Positions 1-8,901 of a DNA stretch of 26,722 nucleotides are shown in pieces (the stretch's first letter is position 1; each line of letters starts with the position of its first letter). The notes below the pieces were generated by a model. The model saw only the letters and a list, made by a program, of their open reading frames with translations, had not been told where the DNA came from and ran no database searches. Origin of the DNA: CAYWCV01 sp964629885 (GTDB lineage: Bacteria > Bacteroidota > Rhodothermia > Balneolales > CAYWCV01); the NCBI GenBank assembly GCA_964629885.1, contig CAZVRJ010000034.1, positions 1 to 26,722 of the forward strand. Reading direction: 5' to 3'. The position numbers were made by a program, and so were the translations under genes.

Positions 1-981
1 CGATCCGTTACCATCTGGATAGGTAGAGCCCTTTCCGTAGTAGAAATCGTCGAAGCTCTGACGGGTGTAATACAGCGAGCCGATTTCGTTTAGACCAGCA
101 GCGTTGTATTTGGCGATTTCGGCGGTGAGCTCAAAATTCCGCTTCGGGGTGAGAGGGTTGTTTCTCGCTGGGATACCCGGTTGGAAGAAGAAGGTCGAGT
201 TTGTGCCCATTTCGTGAAAATCGAGAACCACGTTCGGTTTCCATTTATGGAACTGGCGAATACGCGCTTGCGACTCGGGGTGCTGAACGGGTAGCCAGTC
301 GCGGTTCAAGTCGAACCAGTAGTGGTTCGTGCGTCCACCAGGCCAAGTTTCGTTATGCTCGCGGGTTGCTGGGTCGGCGTTGATATTCTTGCTGCGATTG
401 CTGTTTACCCAGTGGGCGAAACGATTCAATCCATCTGGATTGAGCACGGGGTCGAGAAGAAGGACCACATTGTTCAGTAGATCATCCATCTCAGGACCAG
501 TGGCAGCAGCATAGTGGTAGGCAACCAACAGGGCCGCATTTGCTGCACTCGGTTCGTTGCCGTGTACGCTGTAACCCGACCAAACCACCGATGGAGCGTT
601 GGTCATATTAGATGAACCCGACTGGTCGGGGTATGTTTTTGCTACATGGTTGCGACGGATTTCCTCTAGCCGTGAATGATTCGACGGGCTCGTGATAGTG
701 ATGTGAACCAATGGGCGATTCTCATAGGTGCGACCGATGATCTCGAAGGTGACACGGTCTGAAACCTCCGATAGCAGTTTCATGTAACCAACGAGCTTGT
801 CGTGTTCCACATGCCACTCACCAACTTCATAACCCAGGTATGATTTTGGTGTCGGAATTTCCGGGTTGTACCGGACACCCTCGGGCAGGTAATAGGACAA
901 ATCGGTTTGAGCAACGCCAGCACTAACGCCAACAAAGAGCGCCAGAACGGCAACAAGACAAATACGTAGAGCTTTAAGCAT
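1..981 (-). CDS. Secreted M14 zinc carboxypeptidase (3' part missing)
   Basis: The minus strand is open from an ATG at 981 to the window edge, giving 327 codons with no stop, so the C-terminal part lies outside. Residues 1-25 form a Sec signal peptide (MLKALRICLV start, then a hydrophobic stretch ending in GVAQ). The M14 metallocarboxypeptidase features are intact: the zinc-binding HxxE is in SVHGNEPSA (H140, E143), NPDG is at 181-184, the substrate-binding Asn-Arg is in DLNRDW (224-229), and the third zinc ligand is H256 in DFHEMG. Known for the family: zinc-dependent removal of C-terminal residues from peptides. Inferred: an exported enzyme digesting peptides in the periplasm or outside the cell. 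It is divergent from the transporter gene that starts at 1232. Its relation to the M14 pair at 5435-8889 is distant: it lacks their Asp-rich calcium loops in the visible part. The family call is secure; substrate preference is unknown. Confidence 0.9.
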   Translation of the reverse strand, partial: MLKALRICLVAVLALFVGVSAGVAQTDLSYYLPEGVRYNPEIPTPKSYLGYEVGEWHVEHDKLVGYMKLLSEVSDRVTFEIIGRTYENRPLVHITITSPSNHSRLEEIRRNHVAKTYPDQSGSSNMTNAPSVVWSGYSVHGNEPSAANAALLVAYHYAAATGPEMDDLLNNVVLLLDPVLNPDGLNRFAHWVNSNRSKNINADPATREHNETWPGGRTNHYWFDLNRDWLPVQHPESQARIRQFHKWKPNVVLDFHEMGTNSTFFFQPGIPARNNPLTPKRNFELTAEIAKYNAAGLNEIGSLYYTRQSFDDFYYGKGSTYPDGNGS

Positions 982-1231
982 GATATATGGGTTTTTGGGT
1001 AGATTCGTTTCTGAAAATAGGATGCAAGATGGACATTCGTTTGAAAAAACTTGTGAAATCTGCCTTAAAACTGTGGATAATTTCGGTTTGACTGTCTCGT
1101 TGAATCCTCGAGAGAACAAAGAGGCTTGAAAAAGTCGTAAAATCCCCGTACTTATAGCTCACAACATGTTCCTCCTACTCTCGACTTAGCGGTTTAACCC
1201 GGAAAAGCGTTTTCATCCGCACACACACTTT
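982..1231. other. Divergent intergenic region, no clear element
   Basis: This 250-bp stretch separates the divergent M14 and cstA starts and must carry both promoters. I could not find a convincing TAnnTTTG -7 element or a Shine-Dalgarno sequence before either start. The cstA ATG is preceded by a CA-rich stretch. The only open frame here, on the minus strand, has no recognisable product and I do not regard it as a gene. Confidence 0.5.
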
Positions 1232-2872
1232 ATGTCACTACCAGCAATTTTAGCCGTTTCGGCTATCCTACTACTTATTGCATACCGAACCTACGGAAGG
1301 TTTATTGCTAAAAAGCTCAGCATTGATAACAAGAATATTACCCCGGCCCACAGACTGGCCGACGGAGTCGATTATGTTCCAAGTAAACCAGCGGTGGTTC
1401 TGGGGCATCACTTCGCATCCATTGCCGGTGCGGGTCCAATTGTTGGACCCATCATTGCGGTCACCTTCGGATGGATTCCAGCCATTATTTGGATTTTGAT
1501 TGGTGGCGTATTCTTCGGGGCAGTTCACGATGTAAGTTCGATGGTTGCATCGTTGCGTCATCAGGGCAAGAGCATAGGCGTGATCATCCACAAGCATATT
1601 GGCGATAGCGGGAAGTTGCTGTTCTTGATTTTCAGCTTCTCGACCCTTGTGTTAATTATTGCCGTCTTTGCAGATATTGTTGCCAAGACCTTTGTGTCAG
1701 ATCCAGGAGCTGCATCGGCATCCATCTTCTTTATCGGTCTTGCCGTAATTTTTGGGGCGATAAACCGCAAGTACAACTCGAAGAAGGCATTCCTGGTGCT
1801 GACCATCGTAGGCGTGCTGACCATGTACGGAATGATCTATGTTGGAAGTTTGCTTCCGCTGAACCTCACTTACACGGTATGGGTTGGCATCTTGCTGTTA
1901 TATGCTTTCATAGCATCGGTTACACCCGTTTCGCTCATCCTTCAGCCGAGGGATTATCTGAACTCATTCCTTCTTTACGGGTTAATGCTGTTTGGGGTTG
2001 CGGGTATTTTTTGGGCGAATCCTGAGATACAAATGACAACTGACATTACCTACTACTCGCCTGCTTTGGGCTATATGTTTCCGGTATTGTTTGTTACCAT
2101 CGCCTGTGGGGCCATTTCGGGATTTCACTCGCTGGTGGCATCGGGAACAACTGCAAAACAACTTGATCGAGAAGAGGATGCGAAAATCGTGGGTTACGGT
2201 GGGATGCTCATCGAATCGTTCTTGGCCGTCATATCGGTTTGTGCAGTCATCGTGCTCGACCGTGGCGATTATGCAGCACAGTTGTTGGCGTTAGGACCAG
2301 TTACATTGTTCTCGCAAGGTCTAGGTGGAATGATCGCATCAATGGGCATTCCATCTGCAATTGCCATTTCGTTCGTAGCACTCACTGTTTCGGCTTTTGC
2401 GTTAACCACACTCGACACCTGTACCCGTTTGGCCCGTTTCTCCATGCAGGAGCTCTGTGAGGGCAATCTGCTTCCAGGTGCCGACTTTTTTACCCGTAAT
2501 CGTTTTGCGGCAACGATATTTCCATTGGTGCTTACCATCTTTCTACTCTTGAGCGGTGAGTTCACGACCCTTTGGCCCATATTTGGTTCAGCCAACCAGC
2601 TCCTTGCCGCGCTTGCGCTGTTGGCGGTCACTATTTGGTTGTATCGAATTGGTGTAAATCCGTACTTCACGCTATTGCCGATGATATTCATGTTTGCAGT
2701 CACCTTGAGCTCGCTGTTCATCTTTGCATACAAGAACTTTTCAGCTAATCAGTACCTACTTGGCATCATTGCAGTGTTGCTATCTGTCTTGAGCATTACG
2801 CTCATTGTGTTGGCACGTCGCAGCCTGAAACAGATCATTGCAGAAACGAGGATGGCCGAAGCAAAAATGTGA
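1232..2872 (+). CDS. cstA: CstA-family peptide/pyruvate transporter
   Basis: This 546-residue polytopic membrane protein begins with a hydrophobic helix followed by the family signature region (YRTYGRFIAKKL, then GHHFASIAGAGPIVGP at about 58-73). It also carries the conserved late segment around LTTLDTCTRLARFSMQEL. Known for the family: inner-membrane uptake of peptides in carbon starvation (CstA) or of pyruvate (BtsT/YjiY). At 546 residues it is shorter than the roughly 700-residue E. coli proteins and fits the shorter class found in many other bacteria. The ATG at 1232 has no Shine-Dalgarno sequence. The stop at 2870-2872 lies 44 bp before the preferred start of the DUF5916 gene, so the two may be cotranscribed. 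Peptide uptake would fit the secreted peptidases nearby, but the substrate cannot be read from sequence. Confidence 0.88.
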   Translation: MSLPAILAVSAILLLIAYRTYGRFIAKKLSIDNKNITPAHRLADGVDYVPSKPAVVLGHHFASIAGAGPIVGPIIAVTFGWIPAIIWILIGGVFFGAVHDVSSMVASLRHQGKSIGVIIHKHIGDSGKLLFLIFSFSTLVLIIAVFADIVAKTFVSDPGAASASIFFIGLAVIFGAINRKYNSKKAFLVLTIVGVLTMYGMIYVGSLLPLNLTYTVWVGILLLYAFIASVTPVSLILQPRDYLNSFLLYGLMLFGVAGIFWANPEIQMTTDITYYSPALGYMFPVLFVTIACGAISGFHSLVASGTTAKQLDREEDAKIVGYGGMLIESFLAVISVCAVIVLDRGDYAAQLLALGPVTLFSQGLGGMIASMGIPSAIAISFVALTVSAFALTTLDTCTRLARFSMQELCEGNLLPGADFFTRNRFAATIFPLVLTIFLLLSGEFTTLWPIFGSANQLLAALALLAVTIWLYRIGVNPYFTLLPMIFMFAVTLSSLFIFAYKNFSANQYLLGIIAVLLSVLSITLIVLARRSLKQIIAETRMAEAKM

Positions 2873-2916
2873 CGAATCGATGCGTCGACAGCTACATTAG
2901 CGGTATCTTGTCGACC

Positions 2917-5160
2917 ATGAAAAAGCGTTTTTGTTACATATCGGCGACCATTTTCGCCCTCGTATTTGCTCTGCTTTCCCCAGTTGCGGCAATATCACAG
3001 CAGTTTGAACCAAAGGTCAAGCCTGAAGTAACCATCCAGCGTGCTAGTGGACCCATTGTTATCGACGGATATCTCGACGAAGACGCTTGGTCTAGCGCAG
3101 TGTACATCGACGGTTTTACCGAGACGTTTCCCGGCGACCTTGTGCGTCCACCTCACGACACCAAGGTCAAGCTCATGTACGACGACAACTATCTGTACTT
3201 GGGTATTATAGCCTACGACAATCCATCCACAATACGATCAAATCTAACCGACCGGGATGCGATTTTCAATGACGATTTTGTTGGAATCATCATCGACACC
3301 TATGGGAATGGCACATGGGGGTATCAGCTTTTTTATAACCCAAGAGGTATCCAGGGAGATATGCGAGCATCGGGTGGCGACGAAGATGCGAGTTTCCACA
3401 TTGTGCAGTACTCAGAAGGAAGAGTAACAGACGAGGGGTATGTTGTCGAGGTGGCGATTCCGTTCAGTGAACTTCGGTTTCCTGCAAATTTTGAACAGGA
3501 ATGGAGAGTCACATTTTGGCGTACGCGCCCTCGAAGCAGCCGCGAACGGTCGTCCTGGGCAGCCATTTCACGCGATGACCCCTGCTTTCTGTGCCAACTT
3601 GGCACATTGAAGGGCATTAGTGGAGTGGAACCTGGCAAGCAGTTGCGACTTCTTCCATCACTTACGGTAACTCAAAGCGGGAATCGGCCGACTCCCGATG
3701 CATCTATCGACAACAACAAGGTTGAGATTCAGCCGTCCTTGGGTGTCAGCTACAACATCAGCTCTAGTGTTACCGCAGAGCTAACCATCAACCCCGACTT
3801 TAGCCAAATCGAAAGCGATGCTGGTCAGATAGATGTAAACACGACAACGGCTCTTTTCTTTAGCGAGCGACGCCCATTTTTTCAGGAAGGCAGCGACTTG
3901 TACTCGTCTCGAATTAACCAGCTCTACACGAGATCGGTGAATTCCCCTATTGCTGCCGTCAAGCTCATAGGTCGCATGTCGAAGGCAAATTTTGCATGGT
4001 TAAGCGCTTGGGATGACCAGACCCCGGTTATCGTGCCTACCGAAGAGCGCAGCCGCGTAGTTCAGCGATCGGGCAGCTTGGTGAACGTTGGCCGATACAA
4101 GTACTCGTTTGGCAACGACAACGACATCGGGATGATCTTCACTGACCGCAGATACGAAGAGGGCGGTAGTGGATCCAGCATCGGGTTCGACGGCAGGGTG
4201 CGATTCACGCGCACCTTATCGGCGTCGTACCACCTGGTTGCATCTCATACTGACGAAGGTGATGATCCATCATTGACAGAGCGCTTGGGAGGGTCGTCAG
4301 CTACACATGGTAAGCACACGTTGGCATTTGATGGGGAATCCTTTACCGGAACGGGTATTGGAGTCGGAATTGCAAACAATGGACGACATTTTCGTTCAAC
4401 ATTAAATTATACACAGTTAAGCCCAGAGTTTCGGGCGCACGCTGGATTTATCAACTCGAACAGCCAGCGTAATTTTTCAAACAACACGTCATTAGTGTTT
4501 TATCCGTCCACTCCTCTTATTGATGAGCTCAGGTTGCAGCATATTGGTGGAATGTTCTATAACTGGGATGGACTACAAAAAGACCGTTTCAGTATGCCGT
4601 CCATCAATATGACCCTACCTGGTCAGACAGGCGTCCAAATCGGCTATTTATGGAGTACGGAGCGATTTGCAGGTGTCCGTCATTCCGGCATACGCCGATG
4701 GGAAGTAAATATGATGACAAGCTTTAGTCCAGCGGTCTCAAGTGGCTTCTCGTTGGAAAAGGGACGTTTCATTGCGCGTTTTGCACGCCCAGCCATCTTA
4801 GGTGAGGGACATCAACTTGACTTTTATCTTCGACTGACTCCGTTCAGCCAGTTAGAAATACGACCATCCATTGCTTGGGAAGAGTTGAACAATCCGTACA
4901 CAAACGAAGAATTTTTCTCGGTGTACATTCTGAGAACCAGACTTAACTATCAATTCACCAGAGAGTTGTTTCTTCGGGTCATCACCGAGTACAACAACGG
5001 TAATGGTAACTTCGATATCCAGCCGTTGTTAACGTATAAAATCAATCCGTTTTCGGTCTTCTATTTAGGAACGAACAGGCTTTACTCCGATTGGGACGGA
5101 CTGAGCACAACGAAATTGCGCGATAGGCAGTACTTCTTGAAGTTGCAGTATTTGTTTTAG
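2917..5160 (+). CDS. Outer-membrane protein with CBM9-like and DUF5916 domains
   Basis: The preferred ATG at 2917 gives 747 residues starting MKKRFCYISA, a clean Sec signal peptide ending near ISQQ. An in-frame ATG at 2869 overlaps the cstA stop but would put 16 polar residues before the signal peptide, so I reject it. Residues about 45-230 resemble the family-9 carbohydrate-binding-like domain that precedes DUF5916 (IDGYLDEDAW at 49-58, then YDDNYLYLGIIAYD). The remainder is rich in alternating hydrophobic and aromatic beta strands and ends RQYFLKLQYLF. A C-terminal aromatic residue is typical of outer-membrane beta-barrels assembled by BAM. Function is not established for the family; a role at the outer membrane in glycan or peptide handling is inference. 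A stem-loop terminator follows at 5290. Confidence 0.85.
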   Translation: MKKRFCYISATIFALVFALLSPVAAISQQFEPKVKPEVTIQRASGPIVIDGYLDEDAWSSAVYIDGFTETFPGDLVRPPHDTKVKLMYDDNYLYLGIIAYDNPSTIRSNLTDRDAIFNDDFVGIIIDTYGNGTWGYQLFYNPRGIQGDMRASGGDEDASFHIVQYSEGRVTDEGYVVEVAIPFSELRFPANFEQEWRVTFWRTRPRSSRERSSWAAISRDDPCFLCQLGTLKGISGVEPGKQLRLLPSLTVTQSGNRPTPDASIDNNKVEIQPSLGVSYNISSSVTAELTINPDFSQIESDAGQIDVNTTTALFFSERRPFFQEGSDLYSSRINQLYTRSVNSPIAAVKLIGRMSKANFAWLSAWDDQTPVIVPTEERSRVVQRSGSLVNVGRYKYSFGNDNDIGMIFTDRRYEEGGSGSSIGFDGRVRFTRTLSASYHLVASHTDEGDDPSLTERLGGSSATHGKHTLAFDGESFTGTGIGVGIANNGRHFRSTLNYTQLSPEFRAHAGFINSNSQRNFSNNTSLVFYPSTPLIDELRLQHIGGMFYNWDGLQKDRFSMPSINMTLPGQTGVQIGYLWSTERFAGVRHSGIRRWEVNMMTSFSPAVSSGFSLEKGRFIARFARPAILGEGHQLDFYLRLTPFSQLEIRPSIAWEELNNPYTNEEFFSVYILRTRLNYQFTRELFLRVITEYNNGNGNFDIQPLLTYKINPFSVFYLGTNRLYSDWDGLSTTKLRDRQYFLKLQYLF

Positions 5161-5289
5161 TGGTAGAGTGGTGTGGTGGTGAGAAACTTACAGTTTAGGT
5201 CCTTACGGGATGACATGCGGGTTGACACGTGGAATTAAATGCAGCATGCATTTGGGACGACATGTAAGGTGGTAGCAAAGAGGAAAACA

Positions 5290-5323
5290 AAAAGGCCTAC
5301 CGACAATCGCCAGTAGGCCTTTT
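5290..5323. terminator. Bidirectional intrinsic terminator
   Basis: An 11-bp perfect stem (AAAAGGCCTAC at 5290-5300 pairing with GTAGGCCTTTT at 5313-5323) encloses a 12-nt loop. The flanks are A-rich on the left and T-rich on the right, so RNA from either strand ends in a U-rich tail. It can serve both the DUF5916 gene (+) and the M14 gene (-). Confidence 0.85.
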
Positions 5324-5342
5324 CTTTAACAACACCACCACC

Positions 5343-5377
5343 AACTACTAACTACTAACTACTAACTACTAACTACT
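5343..5377. repeat. Five tandem heptamers (AACTACT)
   Basis: Five uninterrupted, identical 7-bp units of AACTACT fill 5343-5377, preceded by a run of CAC/ACC triplets. On the minus strand the unit reads AGTAGTT, so it places TAG codons in all three frames downstream of the M14 gene. Perfect short tandem copies are prone to copy-number change by slippage. Confidence 0.9.
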
Positions 5378-5412
5378 TTACTACTCTCAAAAGACCCTTC
5401 ACTTCGTTCAGG

Positions 5413-5425
5413 GCGGCTTCGCCGC
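5413..5425. repeat. GC-rich mini-hairpin
   Basis: GCGGC at 5413-5417 and GCCGC at 5421-5425 form a perfect 5-bp stem around TTC. It lies just inside a second short dyad (CCCT at 5395-5398, AGGG at 5410-5413). It has no U-tract, so it is not a terminator. It resembles the small hairpins found in REP-like intergenic repeats; that comparison is inference. Confidence 0.5.
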
Positions 5426-5434
5426 TCTACCACT

Positions 5435-7222
5435 CTACTTCCTTAACGTGTGCTTTCCGGCTTTCACACCGTCGTAGGTCACTTCGAATGGCCCATTGCC
5501 TTGAACGATCCAAACGACTTGAACATTTCCGTTTCCAGGTACGGCGTCGACATCGACACGCTCTGGACGGCCAGGCTGTTCGTTGAAGGTCTGGTCGAAA
5601 CGGTTGGTGCGGATGCCGCTCGAAACGACGTTGCCACCCTTAAGGGTCACCCAGTCTGGGCGATGGATACTGTTACGCACATCAACAGCTAATCGGCTAG
5701 GAACTGTACGCTCGTTCACGATATTGGTGACAACTTCCGTCAGACCGTTCCCAAGCGATTTGGTCTCAATGGAGTGGACGCGAATGGTTGGTAAATGCCA
5801 AGCGTGGTGAAGTGTGAATGCCATGTTGCGATGGCACTCCTCTTCGAGCAAGAAGGATGGCGGCATGCGACCCACATACTTTTTGGTTCCACCAACTTCG
5901 ACTTTTCCAAATGTAGGATGGTCGACTTCTTCCCAGGGCACATAAGCATCACCGAATAGAAGTAGCCGGTCGAACTCAGCCAAGGTTGTGTTTCCACCAC
6001 CACCACCGCCACCGCCACCCTGTGGTGTTTCGCGGAACATGTTGTACTGCGCCCAAAGTTCATTAACAAACGGCATGATACCTTCGCCGGCATAGAGCCA
6101 ATCTGTTTCGCCACCATAAACGGTGTAAAGATCACGCCACGTAATCATGTAGCGATAACCTGGAAGTTGTCGCTCACCAATGGCGCCAACATAGTCGAAA
6201 ACCCGTTCGTCGGAAGGCTCCACCCGATCTTCACGTGCACCAGGACCGCGTAGGATCATACCACCAGTGTTGTGATAGCTTTGTCCACCGATAATGTTGG
6301 TGTGCGATTTCACAAAATCAGAAACGGCTTTAGTTTCAGGCAGGTTGAATGGGTAACGGTCAGCTCCACCCTGGATGTAGTTAGGCTGCCAAAACCATCC
6401 CCAGTTTCGGTTTGGGTCATACGAGCCGTCGCCATCTTCATTCACGCGTCCGTCTCCATCCATGTCGAAACCTTCTTGGCCGAGCATTTCATATTCGCAC
6501 ATTTCGTTGATTTGGCAACGCATCATAAGACGATCGTCATCTGGATGGATCTTCCAAGTGCCCAAGCCTGCCGGCACCTTTTTGCGCATCATGGTAATGT
6601 GACCGTCGCCATTCAGATCGTTCGGCTTGTCTTCATCGTACAGACCATCGCCATCATCATCGCGAGGTACTTGTCCAGTACGAGGTGAGTTAGCCGTGTT
6701 GGCCTCATACATATACTTGTCGCGGCTGTCGGGGCTTTGGGTTGGGATGATGTAGAACGACCGAGTGTCGACTAAATCCTTGATCCAAGCGTTCCGATTA
6801 TAATTTTCGAGCAAATACCAAGCAGTATAGAGAGTGACCTCAGTAGCTTGAATTTCATTGGCATGGATGTTTCCAGCTATGTACATACCTGGTTTAGTGG
6901 TATGATCGCCCGTCTTCTTATTGGTAATGGTCATTACCCACATCTCTTTGCCCTCGTGCGACTTGCCAATGCTCTTCAGATCGCTGAGATCCGGATATGC
7001 TTTGTTCAAGTTTTGCAAGATGGAGGTGTAGCCTTTGTAATCGTAATAACGGTTCCAAGCCACCTCAACTTTTGGGTTATTTGGTGCACCTGCTGCCATT
7101 TGGGCAGAAAACGGTACGGGGGTAGCATTCTGCGCACTTACTGGCACGCTCATTCCTGCAAGGAAAATTCCCGCTGCAAGAAGCTTGATGGATTTCATCA
7201 TTTTATTCGATGTGAATTTCAT
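5435..7222 (-). CDS. Secreted M14 carboxypeptidase with calcium-loop inserts
   Basis: The protein has 595 residues. The ATG at 7222 is supported by AGGAG seven bases upstream, one of the few good Shine-Dalgarno sequences here. A signal peptide ends near residue 30 (PVSAQ). The catalytic residues of M14 peptidases are present: HxxE in NIHANE (H120, E123), substrate-binding Asn-Arg in NRNW (R272), third ligand H317 in SYHNTGG, and a likely catalytic Glu in PFVNELW (E388). Two Asp-rich segments (about 188-208 and 252-270) have DxDxDG-type spacing, as in EF-hand or thrombospondin type-3 calcium loops, and interrupt the catalytic domain. Nine consecutive glycines (402-410) suggest a flexible linker. 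It lies 23 bp downstream of a degenerate paralogue and is probably cotranscribed with it. Peptidase activity is inferred from intact residues; substrates are unknown. Confidence 0.92.
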   Translation of the reverse strand: MKFTSNKMMKSIKLLAAGIFLAGMSVPVSAQNATPVPFSAQMAAGAPNNPKVEVAWNRYYDYKGYTSILQNLNKAYPDLSDLKSIGKSHEGKEMWVMTITNKKTGDHTTKPGMYIAGNIHANEIQATEVTLYTAWYLLENYNRNAWIKDLVDTRSFYIIPTQSPDSRDKYMYEANTANSPRTGQVPRDDDGDGLYDEDKPNDLNGDGHITMMRKKVPAGLGTWKIHPDDDRLMMRCQINEMCEYEMLGQEGFDMDGDGRVNEDGDGSYDPNRNWGWFWQPNYIQGGADRYPFNLPETKAVSDFVKSHTNIIGGQSYHNTGGMILRGPGAREDRVEPSDERVFDYVGAIGERQLPGYRYMITWRDLYTVYGGETDWLYAGEGIMPFVNELWAQYNMFRETPQGGGGGGGGGNTTLAEFDRLLLFGDAYVPWEEVDHPTFGKVEVGGTKKYVGRMPPSFLLEEECHRNMAFTLHHAWHLPTIRVHSIETKSLGNGLTEVVTNIVNERTVPSRLAVDVRNSIHRPDWVTLKGGNVVSSGIRTNRFDQTFNEQPGRPERVDVDAVPGNGNVQVVWIVQGNGPFEVTYDGVKAGKHTLRK

Positions 7223-7245
7223 AGTTGTTCTCCTTATGGTACCGT

Positions 7246-8889
7246 TTAGTTCAGGTTTACACTTACGGTACGCATACCGGTCGATGGGGAACCGACTTCA
7301 AACTGAACGTTGCCGCGGCCGGTTATCAAAAACGTTTGCATCACGGTCTCGCCGCCCTTGATTGGCTGGTTGATGAACGTTGTGGGACTACCCATCGTCA
7401 ACTTCTGATTATTACCAAGTTTGGTGCGAATCAAAAAGGCCTTGTGACCTTTTACAGTTCTGCCAATTTCTGAGTGTGTCGGAATCTTGCCCTTGTTCGT
7501 GGCCATTACAGTGACCCTATACACACCCGAACCTAAATTTTCGACACGAGGTTGTGGAACCTCAAGCTCCGGCAAACCAGAAGCTAATCGGAAAAGCACC
7601 TTGCTGGCGTTGTTTCCAGCATCGGTCATAAGTGCCGCAGTTGGGGCATTTTGTAGTGCAAATGGTTTGAACCATCCCAATTCGACGGTTCTTCCTGGGA
7701 AGTCTGGGTGAGTGATTGGTGTCCAATTCAGGAAACCACTCGGGTCGTTGGCTTCAAACCATTTTAGCGCCTGTAACTCCATGTTTGGAGTCGGTTGCTG
7801 TGCGCCTTGGCCACCTGCAGGTCTGCGGGAAGTGTCGGCGGGGAACGACCAGGCTGGAGCACCAAAGCTGTAACGACCTGCATGCCAATACGCCCAGCTT
7901 GCAACGTCTCCACCCTCGCTGTCGCCACCGGTGTACTTCGACATCGGGCGGATCCAGTTTGTCAAATAGGCATGTGCTGTCGAATCGGCTGTGAAGCGGT
8001 TAGGACCCGGTGTACGGGGATACTTGATTCTCCACGGACGGCTGATATTATCGACATAGCTGAATGTGAACGTCGCGATTATATTTGGTCGCTCGAAGAT
8101 GAAATCGGCCATTGCGCGTGCCTCAACGGCCTCGAACGGGTGACGACCACCATCAGATGTGTATGTGATCGGATTGAACGTGGTATTCTTATTTACGTTA
8201 ATTCCGCCAGGACCATCTTCATTGATCTTCTTGTCTCCGTCATCGTCCTTGCCTTCGCGCATGAGAATATATTTACCAACTTCCCCTTTGCGTGAATCAG
8301 CTTTGCGCATAAGTTTGTTGTTGTCTTGGTGCAGCATCCACTCGCCAGCTGGATCGAGGATACGCATCATTGAGACAATACCATCGCCATTAAGATCGGA
8401 CGGACCATCTTCGTCCATCAGGCCATCGCGGTCTGCATCATCTTTCTTGTCGTTTCCTTGCATGGCCATAAGTGGCTTGCGAAAGTAGGACTCGAGTGGG
8501 TCGGGCGACACACGCGGAATCACGTAAATAGTGTATTTGTCGAGAACGGCTTTAACGGAATCGACGGCAGATTGCTCCAGCAGGTATCGTGCAAATTGGA
8601 GGCTGGCTGCCGGACCACTTAAATCCTCAGGGTCGACTCCCCCCATGACCAAAAGAGCGGGTTTTTTGGATCGGTCGCCAGATCCGATTTCGATAGCCAT
8701 GATCGATCTGCCACCGGCCGATTTACCGATTTCGGTTACAGCCGACAAATTTCGGAATCGGGATGCCAAGTCATTTAGCTGGCGCGACTCATCGGCCACG
8801 TTCAGGTATCCTGGCGATTGCGCCATTCCTGATACGGCTGTAAGTCCTCCCAGCAACACACCAAGGAACAGGTTTTTAATGTACTTCAC
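7246..8889 (-). CDS. Degenerate M14 peptidase-like secreted protein (probable pseudoenzyme)
   Basis: I choose a GTG start at 8889 (547 residues) because it begins a proper signal peptide (MKYIKNLFLG, ending near GMAQ). An in-frame TTG at 8949 would add 20 polar residues before it. The layout parallels the neighbouring M14 protein: the same export signal, the same Asp-rich calcium-type loops (about 150-170 and 215-226) and the same flanking motifs. By eye alignment every catalytic position is changed. NIHANE becomes GVDPED (His to Asp, Glu to Asp), NRNW becomes NKNT, the third ligand in SYHN becomes SYVD, and the FVNELW glutamate falls in FGAPAW. I infer loss of zinc binding and catalysis with the fold retained, perhaps as a binding or partner subunit for the active enzyme downstream. 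The reading frame is intact, so this is not a decayed gene. Confidence 0.82.
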   Translation of the reverse strand: MKYIKNLFLGVLLGGLTAVSGMAQSPGYLNVADESRQLNDLASRFRNLSAVTEIGKSAGGRSIMAIEIGSGDRSKKPALLVMGGVDPEDLSGPAASLQFARYLLEQSAVDSVKAVLDKYTIYVIPRVSPDPLESYFRKPLMAMQGNDKKDDADRDGLMDEDGPSDLNGDGIVSMMRILDPAGEWMLHQDNNKLMRKADSRKGEVGKYILMREGKDDDGDKKINEDGPGGINVNKNTTFNPITYTSDGGRHPFEAVEARAMADFIFERPNIIATFTFSYVDNISRPWRIKYPRTPGPNRFTADSTAHAYLTNWIRPMSKYTGGDSEGGDVASWAYWHAGRYSFGAPAWSFPADTSRRPAGGQGAQQPTPNMELQALKWFEANDPSGFLNWTPITHPDFPGRTVELGWFKPFALQNAPTAALMTDAGNNASKVLFRLASGLPELEVPQPRVENLGSGVYRVTVMATNKGKIPTHSEIGRTVKGHKAFLIRTKLGNNQKLTMGSPTTFINQPIKGGETVMQTFLITGRGNVQFEVGSPSTGMRTVSVNLN

Positions 8890-8893
8890 TGCA

Positions 8894-8901
8894 CAAACAT
8901 C
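8894..8901 (-). promoter_or_regulatory. Near-consensus -7 element before the M14-like gene
   Basis: On the minus strand GATGTTTG ends four bases before the GTG start at 8889, one mismatch from TAnnTTTG. The spacing is the same as for the two perfect elements at 15266-15302, which would place the transcription start at or next to the start codon. It is a weak call on its own. Confidence 0.35.

Larger units (their letters stand above)
5161..5434. other. Convergent intergenic region with repeats and terminator
   Basis: This 274-bp region lies between two genes whose stop codons face each other. It contains no plausible gene. It holds a bidirectional stem-loop terminator, five perfect copies of a heptamer, a GC-rich mini-hairpin, and short inverted copies of GTAGAGTGG at its two ends (5163-5171 and 5430-5438). 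The right-hand copy runs across the stop codon of the M14 gene. These ends suggest a dispersed intergenic repeat unit, but no second copy exists in the window. Confidence 0.6.

Noticed and set aside
2269..2733. 154-codon open frame on the minus strand
   Set aside because: It is a shadow of the cstA membrane helices and has no recognisable domain.
2869..2919. Upstream ATG for the DUF5916 gene, overlapping the cstA stop
   Set aside because: It adds 16 polar residues before a complete signal peptide; the ATG at 2917 starts that signal exactly.
5343..5377. The heptamer array as a CRISPR or iteron array
   Set aside because: There are no spacers, the unit is only 7 bp, and no replication or cas gene is nearby.
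6272..6688. 138-codon open frame on the plus strand
   Set aside because: It is antisense to the calcium-loop region of the M14 gene and has no domain or ribosome-binding signal.
7795..8295. 166-codon open frame on the plus strand
   Set aside because: It lies antisense inside the M14-like gene and has a composition of chance arginine, cysteine and threonine codons.
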